Assembly: GCA_022601445.1 (NCBI GenBank)
Contig: JAJACP010000001.1
Span: forward strand, 1 to 64,000
DNA length: 64,000 nucleotides
From: Chlamydiales bacterium
GTDB taxonomy: Bacteria; Chlamydiota; Chlamydiia; Chlamydiales; JAAKFR01
Direction of reading: 5' to 3'
This document shows, in pieces, positions 27,478 to 37,125 of the stretch (within the stretch, counting starts at the first letter, position 1; every line of letters begins with the position of its first letter). Below the pieces are notes generated by a model. That model made no database searches. It had not been told where the DNA came from and saw nothing but the letters and a program-made list of their open reading frames with translations. Made by a program: the position numbers and the translations under genes.

Positions 27478-27485
27478 AAATTTCT

Positions 27486-28715
27486 ATGCCCCCTCGCAAA
27501 CTCCCGCTGGGAATTCTACTTCTTTCTGGATTTATCGATTATGCTGGAATCGCAATCGTCTATCCCATTTTAGCCTATCTACTTTTTGATCCGACTTTTC
27601 ACTTTCTCTCTCCAGAGACAAGTAGTGGCATGCGGGGGTTATGGCTGGGGATTTTGATCGCTCTGCATCCTTTCTTCCAGTTTTTATTTGCTCCGATTTT
27701 GGGATCTCTTTCCGATCTGCGGGGAAGAAAGAGGTTGTTGATCTTAAGCTTTTGGATCGGGCTAGCCAGTTATGCCTTAGCGATGTTGGGGATCTATTTT
27801 CAAAGCATCACGCTTCTGGTCATCTACCGAATCACGGCAGGCATCGCCTGTAGTAACTGCTCGATTGTCAGCGCCATTGTGGCCGATATTAGCACAGCTG
27901 AACAAAAAGCAAGGAACTACGGACTTCTCAACATGGCCTTTGGCGCCGGGTTTACCTTTGGACCTTTTATCAGTGGAGTACTAGCGCGGTCAGCTGGTTT
28001 GATCACGCCCTTTGCGGTAGCCTTTGCGCTTGTGGTGCTCAATCTGGTGCTGGTCTGGTGGAAACTCGATGAGACAAGAACAATCCGCACCCAGGGGAAA
28101 GTGAAGGTATTAACCGCTTTTTATCAAGTGAAGCAAGCAGCGCAGATGCCTGAGCTGCGTTTTGTCTTTCTCTCTCTTTTATTTTTCTCTTTCGGATGGT
28201 CTTTCTTCACAGAATTTATCCCCCTGTTTTTGATTGAGCGGTATGATTTTTCGCCTATCCAGACAGGTTTTTTCTATGGCTATTCAGGAGCCTTTTACTC
28301 TCTTTCAGCTGGGTTTTTTATCTATCCCTTTATTCGACTGATGGGAATTCAAAAAACACTTTTCTATTCGATGTTGCTCGCTGGGCTCTATCTCTTTCTC
28401 TTTTTGGGCATTCGGAATGTCCATTTTATCTGGCTCTATATCCCGCTGGTGCAGTTTTTCCTCGCCTTTGCCTATCCAGCCACGGCTGCCTTGATTTCAA
28501 ACAGAGTAAGCGATGAAAGGCAAGGTGAGGCAATGGGAATCTATGAGAGTTTGATTGCCTTAGCCCTGGCCATCACTCCTTTTTTCAGCGGCTCTTTTGT
28601 GGGGAGGTATCCGGCGCTGACTGTGATTGTGAGTGGGATTTTTATGGCGCTGAGTGCGGCCATTATTCTACTACAAAAAGAGGCTCCCGTTTCGGATGTG
28701 GATGAGGTGGGTTAG
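27486..28715 (+). CDS. MFS transporter, TetA/multidrug efflux-like
   Basis: This is a 409-residue polytopic protein with about 12 membrane segments. The loop between segments 2 and 3 carries the MFS motif A (GSLSDLRGRKRLL), and YGLLNMAFGAGFTFGPFISG (segment 5, motif C-like) is typical of drug:proton antiporters of the TetA/DHA1 group. Such carriers export drugs or small metabolites; the substrate cannot be told. It converges with recF, sharing 45 bases at the 3' ends. The start at 27486 follows a -10 element very closely. Confidence 0.9.
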   Translation: MPPRKLPLGILLLSGFIDYAGIAIVYPILAYLLFDPTFHFLSPETSSGMRGLWLGILIALHPFFQFLFAPILGSLSDLRGRKRLLILSFWIGLASYALAMLGIYFQSITLLVIYRITAGIACSNCSIVSAIVADISTAEQKARNYGLLNMAFGAGFTFGPFISGVLARSAGLITPFAVAFALVVLNLVLVWWKLDETRTIRTQGKVKVLTAFYQVKQAAQMPELRFVFLSLLFFSFGWSFFTEFIPLFLIERYDFSPIQTGFFYGYSGAFYSLSAGFFIYPFIRLMGIQKTLFYSMLLAGLYLFLFLGIRNVHFIWLYIPLVQFFLAFAYPATAALISNRVSDERQGEAMGIYESLIALALAITPFFSGSFVGRYPALTVIVSGIFMALSAAIILLQKEAPVSDVDEVG

Positions 28716-29735
28716 GTCAGGGAGGTCAGGGTTTTTACGTGGCGAGGTGATAAAAACCTGACCCATAGTAGAGAGTTGGGAGTAGAGCCGTTTTTCTCGC
28801 TCGGCATCGAGCGAAATCCCCACATCGTCAATACAAAGTAGAGGCGTCTCTTCTGTCGCCTTTTTCAAGCGAGCCCACTGTGCCAAACGGAGGCTGGTGA
28901 CACAAGAGCGTGCTTGACCTTCGCTGGCAAAAAAACGGGCTTCGTGTCCTCCAATGAGAATCGTAAGATCATCTCGGTGGGGGCCTGTGAGCGTGCTTCC
29001 TTGTTCGATTTCTCGGGGACGTTGTTTTTCGTATTGCTTAAGAAAATAGGTCTTGAGCGCGTCGGGATTTTTTTTCACAGGGGCAGATGTTTGATAGCTG
29101 AGCGTGAGCTGATCACTCTGTGTCGAGAGCGCCTCTTCACTTCCTAACTGCTCAATGGTAGCGAGCCGTTTAAGAGTGAGGTGAGTCGCTGAATCGGCCA
29201 TTTGCTCTTCCCAGATTGAAACTGTATCAATTTTCCGTCTGCGCAGCAAAACATTGCGGTGCTTCATGGCGCGGTGGTAACGACTTAAGTGGTGGAGATA
29301 GAGGGGACTTTCGCATGCGATTTGCAGATCGATAAATTGACGCCGTGCCGAGGGGCCCCCTTTGACCAGTTCATGATCTTCTGGAGAGATAATGACTCCG
29401 TTTAAAATGCCTAAAAGCGCGCTGAGGGAGGGAATCGAGGTGGCATTATGCACAATGGTACGTCCTTCACCATCAAAGGTGACTTTCAGCTGCTGCTCAA
29501 TCCCATTTTTTTTAAACTGCGCTTCGACGTAAAAAGCGGGCGCTCCAAACCGAATCAAATCAGAGAGGCGCTGCGTGCGGAAAGAACGACCTGTTATCAG
29601 GAGGTGGATCGCCTCTAGCAGGTTGGTTTTTCCCTGCGCATTTTCTCCATAAATGTAGTTTAACGTGGGCGAAAAGGTAAAGTGCGCCTCTTCGTAGTTA
29701 CGAAAATTTCGCAGAAACAGAGAGGTGAGGTTCAT
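28671..29735 (-). CDS. recF: DNA replication and repair protein RecF
   Basis: RecF is an SMC-like ATPase that helps load RecA at gapped DNA through RecOR. The 354-residue product has FLRNFRNYEEAHFTF at the start, Walker A GENAQGKTNLLEAI, an ABC-type signature region ASEGQARSCVTSLRLAQ and Walker B LLCIDDVGISLD. Length is normal. Its ATG overlaps the dnaN stop by 1 base (TAATG), so it is translated from the dnaN transcript. This is the CT074/CT075 arrangement. The 3' end overlaps the convergent MFS gene. Confidence 0.96.
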   Translation of the reverse strand: MNLTSLFLRNFRNYEEAHFTFSPTLNYIYGENAQGKTNLLEAIHLLITGRSFRTQRLSDLIRFGAPAFYVEAQFKKNGIEQQLKVTFDGEGRTIVHNATSIPSLSALLGILNGVIISPEDHELVKGGPSARRQFIDLQIACESPLYLHHLSRYHRAMKHRNVLLRRRKIDTVSIWEEQMADSATHLTLKRLATIEQLGSEEALSTQSDQLTLSYQTSAPVKKNPDALKTYFLKQYEKQRPREIEQGSTLTGPHRDDLTILIGGHEARFFASEGQARSCVTSLRLAQWARLKKATEETPLLCIDDVGISLDAEREKRLYSQLSTMGQVFITSPRKNPDLPDLTHLIHIRNGSLFL

Positions 29736-30835
29736 TAATCGTCATTGAGCCGCATGGGCATGATGATGAACAGACTTTGACTGGAATCTGTGATGATGCC
29801 CGGATTGTAGGAGTCTGAAACTCCTAAAGTGACAGTTTCGTCTTTACTGTGGCGAAGAATGTCGAGGAAATAAAAAGGGTTGAAGGCGATATCGATTTTC
29901 TCCCCGGTGTAGTTGACCGGCATGCTCACTTTTCCCTCTCCCACATCGGTGCAGTTGGCCGTTAGAACGAGCTCACCGGGTAGAAAGGTGAAGCGAACAG
30001 AGTGGGAGGTGTCGTTGGTAAAAAGCGAAATTTGTCTGAGGAGGGTAACCATCTCTTCGCGATGGAGGGTCATCTTCACCTCACTTTGCGAGGCAATCAC
30101 CTGTTCAAAATCGGGGTACTCTCCAGAAAGCAGTTTGGTGATCATCAGTGTGTTTCCTGACTCGACGGCGACTTTATCGTCTGTTAGGTAGATGGTAGAG
30201 GGCTCTTCATCTTCGATCATCTTTAAGATTTCGTCGACAGCTTTGAGGGGGACGATGTATTCGCCAGAAAAGTCGGAAGAAAGGGGGATCTCGGTCTCTG
30301 TTTTGGCTAGTCGCTTGCCATCGGTTCCCACAAAGATTGCCTTACCGTTTTCAATCCGCATCAAAACGCCGGTTAACACATAGCGATTATCTTCTTTAGA
30401 AACAGCAAAAGAGGTGCGGTAAAACATATCCTTTAGAAGCGCCCCGGGGAGAGTGAATTGGGTGGCCTCTTTGAGGTCCGGGAGGGCGGGATACTCTTCT
30501 TTGTCCATTCCGTTGAGACGAAACCGGGACGACCCTGATTTGATTTCCGCCATTTCGCTATCGGCAGCCACCACTTCAATATTTTGATCGGTCAGCTCGC
30601 GCACGAGTTGAAAAAACCGCTTGGAGGGGATGGTCATCGACCCTTTATCGTGAATTTTGGCGGGAACTGAGCAGCGAGTTCCCACAGTCAAATCAGTTGC
30701 CGTAAAGACCAGTTGATCCTCTTCTGCCTCGATTAAAAAATGCGACAGAATCGGAATGGGGGCATTTTGGGGGACCACATTCTGGATTTTCCGGATTAAA
30801 TGGCTCAATTCGGCTCTTGAAATGACGAATTTCAT
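29735..30835 (-). CDS. dnaN: DNA polymerase III sliding clamp (beta subunit)
   Basis: The beta clamp tethers polymerase III to DNA. The 366-residue product has three repeated clamp domains, opening with MKFVISRAELSHLIRKIQNV and including TIPSKRFFQLVREL, DGKRLAKTE and the C-terminal family ending IIMPMRL. I place the start at MKFVISR; GGAG lies 8 bases upstream, while the open frame extends 7 codons further. It is the first gene of a dnaN-recF pair, divergent from smpB. Together with smpB and folD this matches CT074-CT078 of Chlamydia trachomatis. Confidence 0.97.
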   Translation of the reverse strand: MKFVISRAELSHLIRKIQNVVPQNAPIPILSHFLIEAEEDQLVFTATDLTVGTRCSVPAKIHDKGSMTIPSKRFFQLVRELTDQNIEVVAADSEMAEIKSGSSRFRLNGMDKEEYPALPDLKEATQFTLPGALLKDMFYRTSFAVSKEDNRYVLTGVLMRIENGKAIFVGTDGKRLAKTETEIPLSSDFSGEYIVPLKAVDEILKMIEDEEPSTIYLTDDKVAVESGNTLMITKLLSGEYPDFEQVIASQSEVKMTLHREEMVTLLRQISLFTNDTSHSVRFTFLPGELVLTANCTDVGEGKVSMPVNYTGEKIDIAFNPFYFLDILRHSKDETVTLGVSDSYNPGIITDSSQSLFIIMPMRLNDD

Positions 30836-30849
30836 AGTGCATTCTCCAA

Positions 30850-30878
30850 TTGTCAAGTGATTACGATCATGGTATCAT
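30850..30878 (+). promoter_or_regulatory. putative smpB promoter
   Basis: TTGTCA (30850-30855; 5 of 6 consensus positions) and TATCAT (30873-30878) are exactly 17 bases apart. The -10 ends 11 bases before the smpB ATG, leaving a leader of only about 4-5 bases and no ribosome-binding site. Confidence 0.55.
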
Positions 30879-30889
30879 TTTGAGCTATT

Positions 30890-31342
30890 ATGGGACAGAA
30901 AGAGTTAGTCAGTAATCGTCGCGCCTTTCATGATTATGAAATTTTGGAAACGTATGAGGCGGGGATCGTTTTGTTGGGTACGGAGATCAAATCCCTCCGT
31001 GACAATGGCGGCAATCTAGTAGAAGGATATGTCAAGATAATCAAAAGTGAGATTTGGTTGGTTGGCGCTTCCATTGCCCCTTATCGTTATGGAAATGTGC
31101 ACAATCATGACGAGCGTCGCGATCGCAAGCTGTTGATGCACAAAAAAGAGATCGAAAAGCTCAAGGCAACCGTGCAACAAAAGGGATTGACTCTTGTGCC
31201 TCTCTCTCTCTATCTCAAAAATGGGCGTGTTAAAATTCAAATTGGCCGTGCGCGCGGAAAAAAACACCACGATAAACGGCACGCCATCGCTGAAAGAGAG
31301 AAAAAACGTGAGATGGACCGCGCCCTAAAAAATCATGGATAG
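30890..31342 (+). CDS. smpB: SsrA-binding protein SmpB (trans-translation)
   Basis: SmpB binds tmRNA and brings it to stalled ribosomes. The 150-residue product has the family core: [36 protein letters not shown], then [21 protein letters not shown] and a basic C-terminal tail ([15 protein letters not shown]) that mimics mRNA in the ribosome. Length is normal. It is divergent from dnaN and convergent with apbE (10-base overlap). Its promoter is unusually close to the ATG. Confidence 0.97.
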   Translation: MGQKELVSNRRAFHDYEILETYEAGIVLLGTEIKSLRDNGGNLVEGYVKIIKSEIWLVGASIAPYRYGNVHNHDERRDRKLLMHKKEIEKLKATVQQKGLTLVPLSLYLKNGRVKIQIGRARGKKHHDKRHAIAEREKKREMDRALKNHG

Positions 31343-32280
31343 AGATAGGCCCTGATGCCACGGGAGCGCGCCCACGCTTTTGCCTCTTTGACAGAGGGGA
31401 AAAGCATGAGAGCCGTTGCCAAAGCATCGGCTTCAAAACAGCTGGAACTGACCACAGACGCACTTATAATGGGCGGATCTTGTAGCGGTTGTTGCCTAGC
31501 TGGATCAATGATGTGTGTATAGTGATCCCCGTCAATGGTCCAGTTTTGAAAATAGCTGCCGCTTGTTGCGATCGCCTGATCGCGCATTTTCAGTGTTTTT
31601 CCTCCTCGGATGGCCACTTTCCAAGGACGTCCAGTTGGGTGTGAGCCTGCCGTTCGAATCTCTCCTCCCCACTCCACATATAGGTTTTGATAGCCAGCCG
31701 ATTGAAGGCGCTCGGTGATAAGGTCGACCGCGTACCCTTTGGCGGCACCTCCTAAATCCAAAGAGGTCTCTCCATGTTCTTTCCAGAAGCAAGATTTGTC
31801 TATATGGACGGTTTTCCAACCGACACAGAGACTGGGTTGAGTGAGTTTCCCTTTTAGAAGCCTCTCTTTGATAGAGGCGACTGTTGGATCAAAGCGTCCT
31901 TCCGTTAAGGTGACAAGATGGTCTACTCGTTGGAGTAGATCGGCCAATGGAGGGGAGAGTTCAGTGGGTTGATTAGCGGGAAGGGCATTGAGCTTTGAAA
32001 TTTCCGATTCGGGGTTCCAATTATTGAAAACGGAGTAGATTTCTTCAAAAGTAGCCAACACAATCTCTTGTAAATCGGGCTTTAGGATATCGACTTGGAT
32101 ACAGTAGCTCATGGTCATGGCGCTTCCGACCAAACGGGCAGGCTCAGGTGGTGAGTGACAGCCAACCAAGCAGAGAAGCAGAACTAGTGCGTAGATTGGT
32201 AACTGACTACAGTATTGTGCAGAAGCATGGCAACGGTCATCGGGCCGACGCCTCCGGGAACAGGGGTAATTGCTTGGCAT
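31333..32280 (-). CDS. apbE: FAD:protein FMN transferase, ApbE family (lipoprotein)
   Basis: ApbE attaches FMN covalently to target proteins such as NqrB/NqrC and RnfG in the periplasm. The product has [28 protein letters not shown], the [16 protein letters not shown] core, WRVAIRGG-like WKVAIRGG, and [14 protein letters not shown], all family hallmarks. Upstream of the core is a lipoprotein signal, [12 protein letters not shown]. The only ATG (32280) gives an odd Arg-rich 26-residue leader and overlaps folD by 97 bases; no good closer start codon is visible, so the true start is uncertain and may be non-ATG. It matches the CT077 position between smpB and folD. Confidence 0.9.
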   Translation of the reverse strand: MPSNYPCSRRRRPDDRCHASAQYCSQLPIYALVLLLCLVGCHSPPEPARLVGSAMTMSYCIQVDILKPDLQEIVLATFEEIYSVFNNWNPESEISKLNALPANQPTELSPPLADLLQRVDHLVTLTEGRFDPTVASIKERLLKGKLTQPSLCVGWKTVHIDKSCFWKEHGETSLDLGGAAKGYAVDLITERLQSAGYQNLYVEWGGEIRTAGSHPTGRPWKVAIRGGKTLKMRDQAIATSGSYFQNWTIDGDHYTHIIDPARQQPLQDPPIISASVVSSSCFEADALATALMLFPSVKEAKAWARSRGIRAYLYP

Positions 32281-33026
32281 TTTCTCTCTACAGGTTCAAA
32301 ATCGACATCTCCAATGATCTGCTTTCCCTCCCGGTGGATCCCCACATCGATGACAACAGCTCCCTCCTTGACCATGTCAGCACGAATGAAGCGCGGGCTG
32401 CCTACAGCTGCAATGAGAATATCCGCGCGGCGTGTGTGCGCTATGAGGTCTCGGGTTTGGCTGTGGACCACAGTGACCGTCGCGTTACATCCAGGAGCAT
32501 TTTGCATTAAAAGGGCGGCAAGCGGTTTGCCCACAATGGCGCTGCGTCCGGCAATGACGACGTTTTTTCCTTTCACAGGAATCGTATAGTAATCCAAAAG
32601 CATCTTGATCCCCAGAGGAGTGCAGGGGACAAATCCATCGTCTAAGCCAGCGAGCACCTTGCCTAGATTAACGGGGTGAAAGCCATCGACATCTTTTTTA
32701 GGATCAATGGATTGAATGACATTAATGGAGTCGATGTGGGCAGGCAGGGGGAGTTGCACCAAGATGCCATTGACAGTGGGGTCGTGATTCAACTTGGTGA
32801 CCAGCTGAATGAGTTCCTTCTCTGAGGTAGAGGCGGGGAGGTGGTGGAAAAAAGAGTGAATCCCAATTTTTGTGCACGCACGTCTTTTCATGTTGACATA
32901 CGTTTGTGAGCTGGGGTTATTGCCAATCAACACAACGGCCAGTCCGGGAGGAGTGGAAAAGCTCGCTACTTCCTCGGCAAGCCCGGTGTGGACTTTTTCG
33001 GCTACTTCCTTCCCTGATAGAATCAT
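32184..33026 (-). CDS. folD: methylenetetrahydrofolate dehydrogenase/cyclohydrolase
   Basis: FolD interconverts 5,10-methylene-, methenyl- and 10-formyl-tetrahydrofolate. The 280-residue product carries GNNPSSQTYVNMKRRACTKIG (substrate-binding Lys region), the PLPAHID and DPKKDVDGFHP signatures, GRSAIVGKPLAALL for NADP binding and [15 protein letters not shown] near the end. Its ATG overlaps the stop of the upstream MreD-like gene as ATGA, so translation is coupled. The 3' end runs 97 bases into the annotated apbE frame. This is the CT078 position. Confidence 0.96.
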   Translation of the reverse strand: MILSGKEVAEKVHTGLAEEVASFSTPPGLAVVLIGNNPSSQTYVNMKRRACTKIGIHSFFHHLPASTSEKELIQLVTKLNHDPTVNGILVQLPLPAHIDSINVIQSIDPKKDVDGFHPVNLGKVLAGLDDGFVPCTPLGIKMLLDYYTIPVKGKNVVIAGRSAIVGKPLAALLMQNAPGCNATVTVVHSQTRDLIAHTRRADILIAAVGSPRFIRADMVKEGAVVIDVGIHREGKQIIGDVDFEPVERKCQAITPVPGGVGPMTVAMLLHNTVVSYQSTH

Positions 33027-33517
33027 CGCGCTCTCCTTCTTGCTCTGATTACTCTACGCAATTTGTAGGTAATTTGGAAGGGAAGAGAGAGTGCAAGGGC
33101 ATATCCAGCATCTAGAAGAGACATCCACAACAGGTCGGTGAAGAGCCACTTGAAGGAGAGGGGGACAGGGTGCGCAAAAAAAAGAAAAAGAAGGGCGGCC
33201 GTTAGAGTGGAGAGAACAGAAAAAAGAAAGGTCATGACTGGAAGAGTAAAGGGCTTGTCATCAAAAAAGTTGTGTCTTTGGCTATAGAGGATCCAGCAGA
33301 CGAGAGTGTAATTGAGGGCTGTGAGTCCGAAATAGGGAGTAGAGGAGAAGAGGTCAATGATCAGGCCACATCCCAGGGCTCTCCATAAAACTGCAAAACG
33401 GGTCTGTTTGTAGAAGGTCAGGATGAGATAGGGGGCAAAGTAGAAAAGGCGGCAGTGGGGGAAAAAAAGAATTCCACACACAGCTGCACAAAAAACCAAT
33501 AGAGGATTAACACGCAT
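33023..33517 (-). CDS. membrane protein, MreD-like
   Basis: This 164-residue polytopic protein has about five hydrophobic segments. The core LGCGLIIDLFSSTPYFGLTALNYTLVCWILY (quoted in parts: GLIIDLFSS, FGLTALNYTL) resembles the conserved region of the rod-shape protein MreD, where a Gly-Leu-x-x-Asp-Leu motif is followed by Gly-Leu and a tyrosine-rich helix. A basic C-terminus ends in RARRRAR. Chlamydiae use MreB for division, so an MreD homologue would be plausible, but similarity is weak and the neighbours (sugar transferase upstream, folD downstream) do not prove it. Confidence 0.6.
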   Translation of the reverse strand: MRVNPLLVFCAAVCGILFFPHCRLFYFAPYLILTFYKQTRFAVLWRALGCGLIIDLFSSTPYFGLTALNYTLVCWILYSQRHNFFDDKPFTLPVMTFLFSVLSTLTAALLFLFFAHPVPLSFKWLFTDLLWMSLLDAGYALALSLPFQITYKLRRVIRARRRAR

Positions 33518-34112
33518 TTCTAAGTAAAAGTATCTCAGGAATCGTCTTCAAGATCAACCAAAGATCATAAAGGAATGCACTCCGATCCACATAAGCGGCA
33601 TCTAGGGCAATGCGCTTGTCAAAGGTGGTATTACTTCTTCCTGAAGTTTGCCAGAGTCCGGTGACACCTGGCCGAATAGATAGAATTTTCTCTGCTAGGG
33701 AGCCGAGCTCCTTTCTTTGATTGACCATGTAAGGGCGAGGGCCCACAACGCTGAGCTCTCCCTTGAGAACATTCCAAAATTGGGGAAGCTCATCGATTGA
33801 GGTTTTACGCAACAGGCGTCCAAAGAAAAAAACACGTGGATCGCTTTTGAGTTTTTGGTGTCTCTTCCATTCCGTTTGAAGGGCTGGGTCTGTCAGAAGA
33901 AGCTCTTTTAATCTACGGTCAGCTTGAAGATGCATGGTGCGGAATTTGTAGCACTTAAAAGGCTTTCCGGCGCGGCCCAATCGGATCTGTGTGTAAAAAA
34001 TAGCCCCAGGTGAGCAGAGAAAAATACCCAAAGCGATCAGTAGACCGAAAGGAAGAAAAAGCAGAAGAAGGCTCAAACTAAATACAATGTCAAAGAGCCG
34101 TTTACCTGTCAT
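33507..34112 (-). CDS. initiating sugar-phosphate transferase (undecaprenyl-phosphate, PglC/WbaP family)
   Basis: This 201-residue monotopic membrane enzyme would transfer a sugar phosphate from UDP-sugar to a polyprenyl phosphate, the first step of surface-glycan or glycolipid synthesis. One N-terminal hydrophobic segment (IVFSLSLLLLFLPFGLLIALG) is followed by the family motifs RLGRAGKPFKCYKFRTM, FGRLLRKTSIDELPQFWNVL (catalytic Asp-Glu) and GELSVVGPRPY. It is the short PglC-like form without the extra WbaP N-terminal helices. The start MTGKRLFDI overlaps the end of the polyprenyl synthase gene by 11 bases, a telling neighbour since that enzyme makes lipid-carrier precursors. Confidence 0.9.
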   Translation of the reverse strand: MTGKRLFDIVFSLSLLLLFLPFGLLIALGIFLCSPGAIFYTQIRLGRAGKPFKCYKFRTMHLQADRRLKELLLTDPALQTEWKRHQKLKSDPRVFFFGRLLRKTSIDELPQFWNVLKGELSVVGPRPYMVNQRKELGSLAEKILSIRPGVTGLWQTSGRSNTTFDKRIALDAAYVDRSAFLYDLWLILKTIPEILLLRNAC

Positions 34113-34884
34113 GGTGAACTCTAGCTGCAAGCTGGTGCGTCATCTCTGTCAGAGGAGAGTCACCTTCGATGAGTGCACCTAGCGTTTGAAGTGCGGAGCT
34201 TTTCAGCGTCTCCAGTGTTGCATACGCGCGCGCTTCTCCGAGTGGATGATCTCCATCTAGAATATCGTCAACCACCTGAAAAAGAGAGCCGAATTGAGTT
34301 CCAAACTGTTCAAGCTGCGTCAAAACTTCAGCGGAGGCCCCAGTCACAATCCCTCCAAAAAGCAGCGCACACTGGAACAGAGCTGCTGTTTTTTGCTTGT
34401 GGAGCTGGGCTATATCAGTATGCTGTTCGATATCCATCACTTGCCCGCCCAGCATTCCCTCACTTCCTGCTGCGCGTGAAAGGGTTTGAGTCAGAGTGAG
34501 TTTCTGCTCAGGGCTCAGTTCGGGCGCATGAGCTAATACCTCAAAGGCGCGGGTTAACAGATAATCACCGACCAAAACAGCGTGTGCCTCATTGTAGACC
34601 TTATGCAGTGTGGGGCGCCCTCTGCGCATGTCGTCGTCATCCATACAGGGGAGGTCGTCGTGAATGAACGAGTAGCAGTGAATCATTTCAAGGGCGCAAG
34701 CGGGAGTAAGAGCACGCTCAGCGCTTTCTGGTTCGAGCATTTCGGCTGTATGAAGAGTAAGAAGAGGGCGCACGCGTTTTCCGGGACCAAGTAGTGCGTA
34801 GCGAGCCCCTTCAAAAAGAGAGCCGTAGTCAGGTGAATGTGTTGGTATGAGCTTCGCTAATGCGTTGTTAATGAGATCTATCAT
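34102..34884 (-). CDS. ispA: polyprenyl (farnesyl/geranylgeranyl) diphosphate synthase
   Basis: This enzyme makes C15-C20 prenyl diphosphates that feed undecaprenyl phosphate and other lipids. The 260-residue product has [18 protein letters not shown], the first aspartate-rich motif in [27 protein letters not shown] and the second DDILD motif in [13 protein letters not shown]. The start [11 protein letters not shown] overlaps the tdh stop as ATGA. Length and motif spacing fit short-chain synthases of the IspA type; chain length cannot be fixed by eye. Confidence 0.92.
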   Translation of the reverse strand: MIDLINNALAKLIPTHSPDYGSLFEGARYALLGPGKRVRPLLTLHTAEMLEPESAERALTPACALEMIHCYSFIHDDLPCMDDDDMRRGRPTLHKVYNEAHAVLVGDYLLTRAFEVLAHAPELSPEQKLTLTQTLSRAAGSEGMLGGQVMDIEQHTDIAQLHKQKTAALFQCALLFGGIVTGASAEVLTQLEQFGTQFGSLFQVVDDILDGDHPLGEARAYATLETLKSSALQTLGALIEGDSPLTEMTHQLAARVHHDR

Positions 34885-35912
34885 AAGTACGCCCAATCTA
34901 GAATCACTTTTCCACACTGACCTGATAGCATCACATCAAACCCTTTTTGAAACTCCTCAGCAGCAAAGCGGTGTGTAATGGCCGGGGTCACATCAAGGCC
35001 ACTTTCTAACATAGCTGCTACCTGATACCATGTACGAAAGATCTCTCTTCCGTAAATTCCCTTGATGGTCAGCATTTTAAATATCACTTGATGCCAATCA
35101 AGAGTGGCGTCAGTGGGAAGAATACCGAGTAAAACAAGGTGAGCGCCATGTGCAGCGAGATCAGGAAGCGAGGCAAATGCTTCTACATTTCCTGACATTT
35201 CCAAGCAGACATCAAAGCCATCTTGAATGCCAAGTGGCTCCCTAACAGATTCGATAGACTCTTCTTTTAAATTGATTGCTCGGGTCGCGCCCATCTGTTT
35301 GGCCAGGGCAAGGCGGTAGGGATTCACATCTGTAATGACAACAGAGCGGGCTCCTGCTTTGAGAGCGACAGGAATGGTCATGAGTCCAATGGGTCCTGCC
35401 CCTGTAATCAGCACATCTTGACCAACTAGATCAAAGGAAAGAGCTGTATGAACAGCATTTCCAAGGGGATCAAAAACAGAGGCGACCTCGTCAGGAATGG
35501 AGGCTGACACCAGAAAGGCATTTTCCGCAGGGATAGCCACATACTCGGCAAAACACCCATCGCGATTCACACCGATCCCGAGTGTTTGTGGACATAAAAC
35601 CCGTCTGCCCGTGCGGCACATCCGGCACTGTCCACAGGTAATGTGCCCTTCACCTGAAATGCGGTCTCCTGTTTTGAATCCTGTGACTGTGGATCCAACA
35701 TCGATCACCTCGCCCACAAATTCATGGCCGATAATCGAGGGAATAGGGAGCGTTTTTTGTGCCCATGCGTCCCATTTATACAGGTGCATATCTGTGCCGC
35801 AAATCGACGTTTTTAGAACTTTAACTAAAAGATCTCCTGGCCCCATCTCGGGGTTGGGGACCTCCTCCATCCAAAGTCCTTCGGTTGCTTCTTTTTTTAC
35901 GATGGCTTTCAT
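34881..35912 (-). CDS. tdh: L-threonine 3-dehydrogenase
   Basis: Tdh oxidises threonine to 2-amino-3-ketobutyrate with NAD. The 343-residue zinc alcohol-dehydrogenase-family protein shows [17 protein letters not shown] (catalytic Cys), [12 protein letters not shown], the structural zinc cluster [37 protein letters not shown] and the Rossmann GAGPIGL. It has the length of the Escherichia coli enzyme. Its start overlaps the kbl stop as ATGA, and Kbl uses its product, so the pair converts threonine to glycine and acetyl-CoA. Such a pathway is not found in Chlamydiaceae as far as I know. Confidence 0.96.
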   Translation of the reverse strand: MKAIVKKEATEGLWMEEVPNPEMGPGDLLVKVLKTSICGTDMHLYKWDAWAQKTLPIPSIIGHEFVGEVIDVGSTVTGFKTGDRISGEGHITCGQCRMCRTGRRVLCPQTLGIGVNRDGCFAEYVAIPAENAFLVSASIPDEVASVFDPLGNAVHTALSFDLVGQDVLITGAGPIGLMTIPVALKAGARSVVITDVNPYRLALAKQMGATRAINLKEESIESVREPLGIQDGFDVCLEMSGNVEAFASLPDLAAHGAHLVLLGILPTDATLDWHQVIFKMLTIKGIYGREIFRTWYQVAAMLESGLDVTPAITHRFAAEEFQKGFDVMLSGQCGKVILDWAYL

Positions 35913-37114
35913 CTAGCTGCCTTGCTAATGACGTTTAATTCTTTGCCCACTTTTTCAAAAGCTGCAATTGCACGGTCAATATCTTCTAGGCTGTGGGCGG
36001 CCGACATTTGGGTGCGAATTCGCGCTGCTTGCTGGGGAACAACGGGATAGAAAAAGCCTACCACATAGATTCTCTCTTGGAGCATCTTCTGTGCAAAGAT
36101 CTGCGTCCGCTTTGCATCTCCTAACATGACAGGGATAATGGGGTGATCTTGGCCTGCAAGCTCAAAACCTAAAGCGCCCATTTTTCGTCTAAAATACTCT
36201 GCATTCCTCCTCAGTTTTTGCCTTAAAGCATCGCCCTCTCTTTCCAATAGGTTAAACACCTCGATGCTTGCTGTGGCGATACTCGGGCAGAGCGTATTGG
36301 AGAAGAGATAGGGACGTGAGCGTTGCCTGAGCCATTGGATAATCTCCTTGCGTCCTGAAGTAAAGCCGCCGGAGGCACCTCCCAAAGCTTTTCCAAGAGT
36401 CCCTGTGATAATATCAACGCGCCCAAGGACATCGCAGTATTCGTGCGTGCCTCTTCCATTTTCTCCCAAAAAACCACTAGCATGGCAGTCATCGATCATC
36501 ACAAGAGCGTCGTATTTATCGGCAAGATCACAGACAGCTTTTAAATTGGCGATGATGCCATCCATGGAAAAGACACCATCAGTTGCAATTAAGCGGAATC
36601 GACAATCTTTTGCCTCTTTGAGTTTCTCTTCTAGATCGTGCATGTCGTTGTTCTTAAAGCGAAAACGCTTAGCTTTACATAACCGAATGCCATCAATAAT
36701 ACTCGCGTGGTTCAAAGAGTCGCTAATCACCGCATCTTCTGGACCGAGCAGGGTTTCAAACAGTCCCCCGTTTGCATCGAAACAGGAACTATAGAGAATG
36801 GTCTCTTCTGTTTTCAAAAAGTCGGTAATACGTCTTTCGAGCTCAACGTGAACTGTTTGCGTACCACAGATAAAACGGACGGAGGCAAGTCCATACCCGA
36901 ATTTTTCGTAACTACTTTGTGCAGCGCGGATCACATCGGGGTGATTGCCTAAGCCGAGGTAATTGTTGGAGCAGAAGTTGAGGACGTGCGCTCCATTGCT
37001 CAACTCAATATCACTTTTTTGCGGAGAGGAAATGACCCGCTCTTCTTTGTAGAGGCCCGTTTCTTTGAGCTGATTGAGTTCGTCTTCAAGAAAGTGAAGA
37101 AAGGTTTTATCCAT
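35909..37114 (-). CDS. kbl: 2-amino-3-ketobutyrate CoA ligase (glycine C-acetyltransferase)
   Basis: Kbl cleaves 2-amino-3-ketobutyrate with CoA into glycine and acetyl-CoA using pyridoxal phosphate. The 401-residue product contains [43 protein letters not shown] and [15 protein letters not shown] with the PLP-binding Lys, and [15 protein letters not shown]. Length is standard. It precedes tdh with an ATGA overlap and follows lolD by 11 bases, so it belongs to the long minus-strand run starting with rpmG. Other alpha-oxoamine synthases (BioF, HemA) look similar, but the tdh partner decides the call. Confidence 0.96.
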   Translation of the reverse strand: MDKTFLHFLEDELNQLKETGLYKEERVISSPQKSDIELSNGAHVLNFCSNNYLGLGNHPDVIRAAQSSYEKFGYGLASVRFICGTQTVHVELERRITDFLKTEETILYSSCFDANGGLFETLLGPEDAVISDSLNHASIIDGIRLCKAKRFRFKNNDMHDLEEKLKEAKDCRFRLIATDGVFSMDGIIANLKAVCDLADKYDALVMIDDCHASGFLGENGRGTHEYCDVLGRVDIITGTLGKALGGASGGFTSGRKEIIQWLRQRSRPYLFSNTLCPSIATASIEVFNLLEREGDALRQKLRRNAEYFRRKMGALGFELAGQDHPIIPVMLGDAKRTQIFAQKMLQERIYVVGFFYPVVPQQAARIRTQMSAAHSLEDIDRAIAAFEKVGKELNVISKAAR

Positions 37115-37125
37115 AGTTGCTGTCC

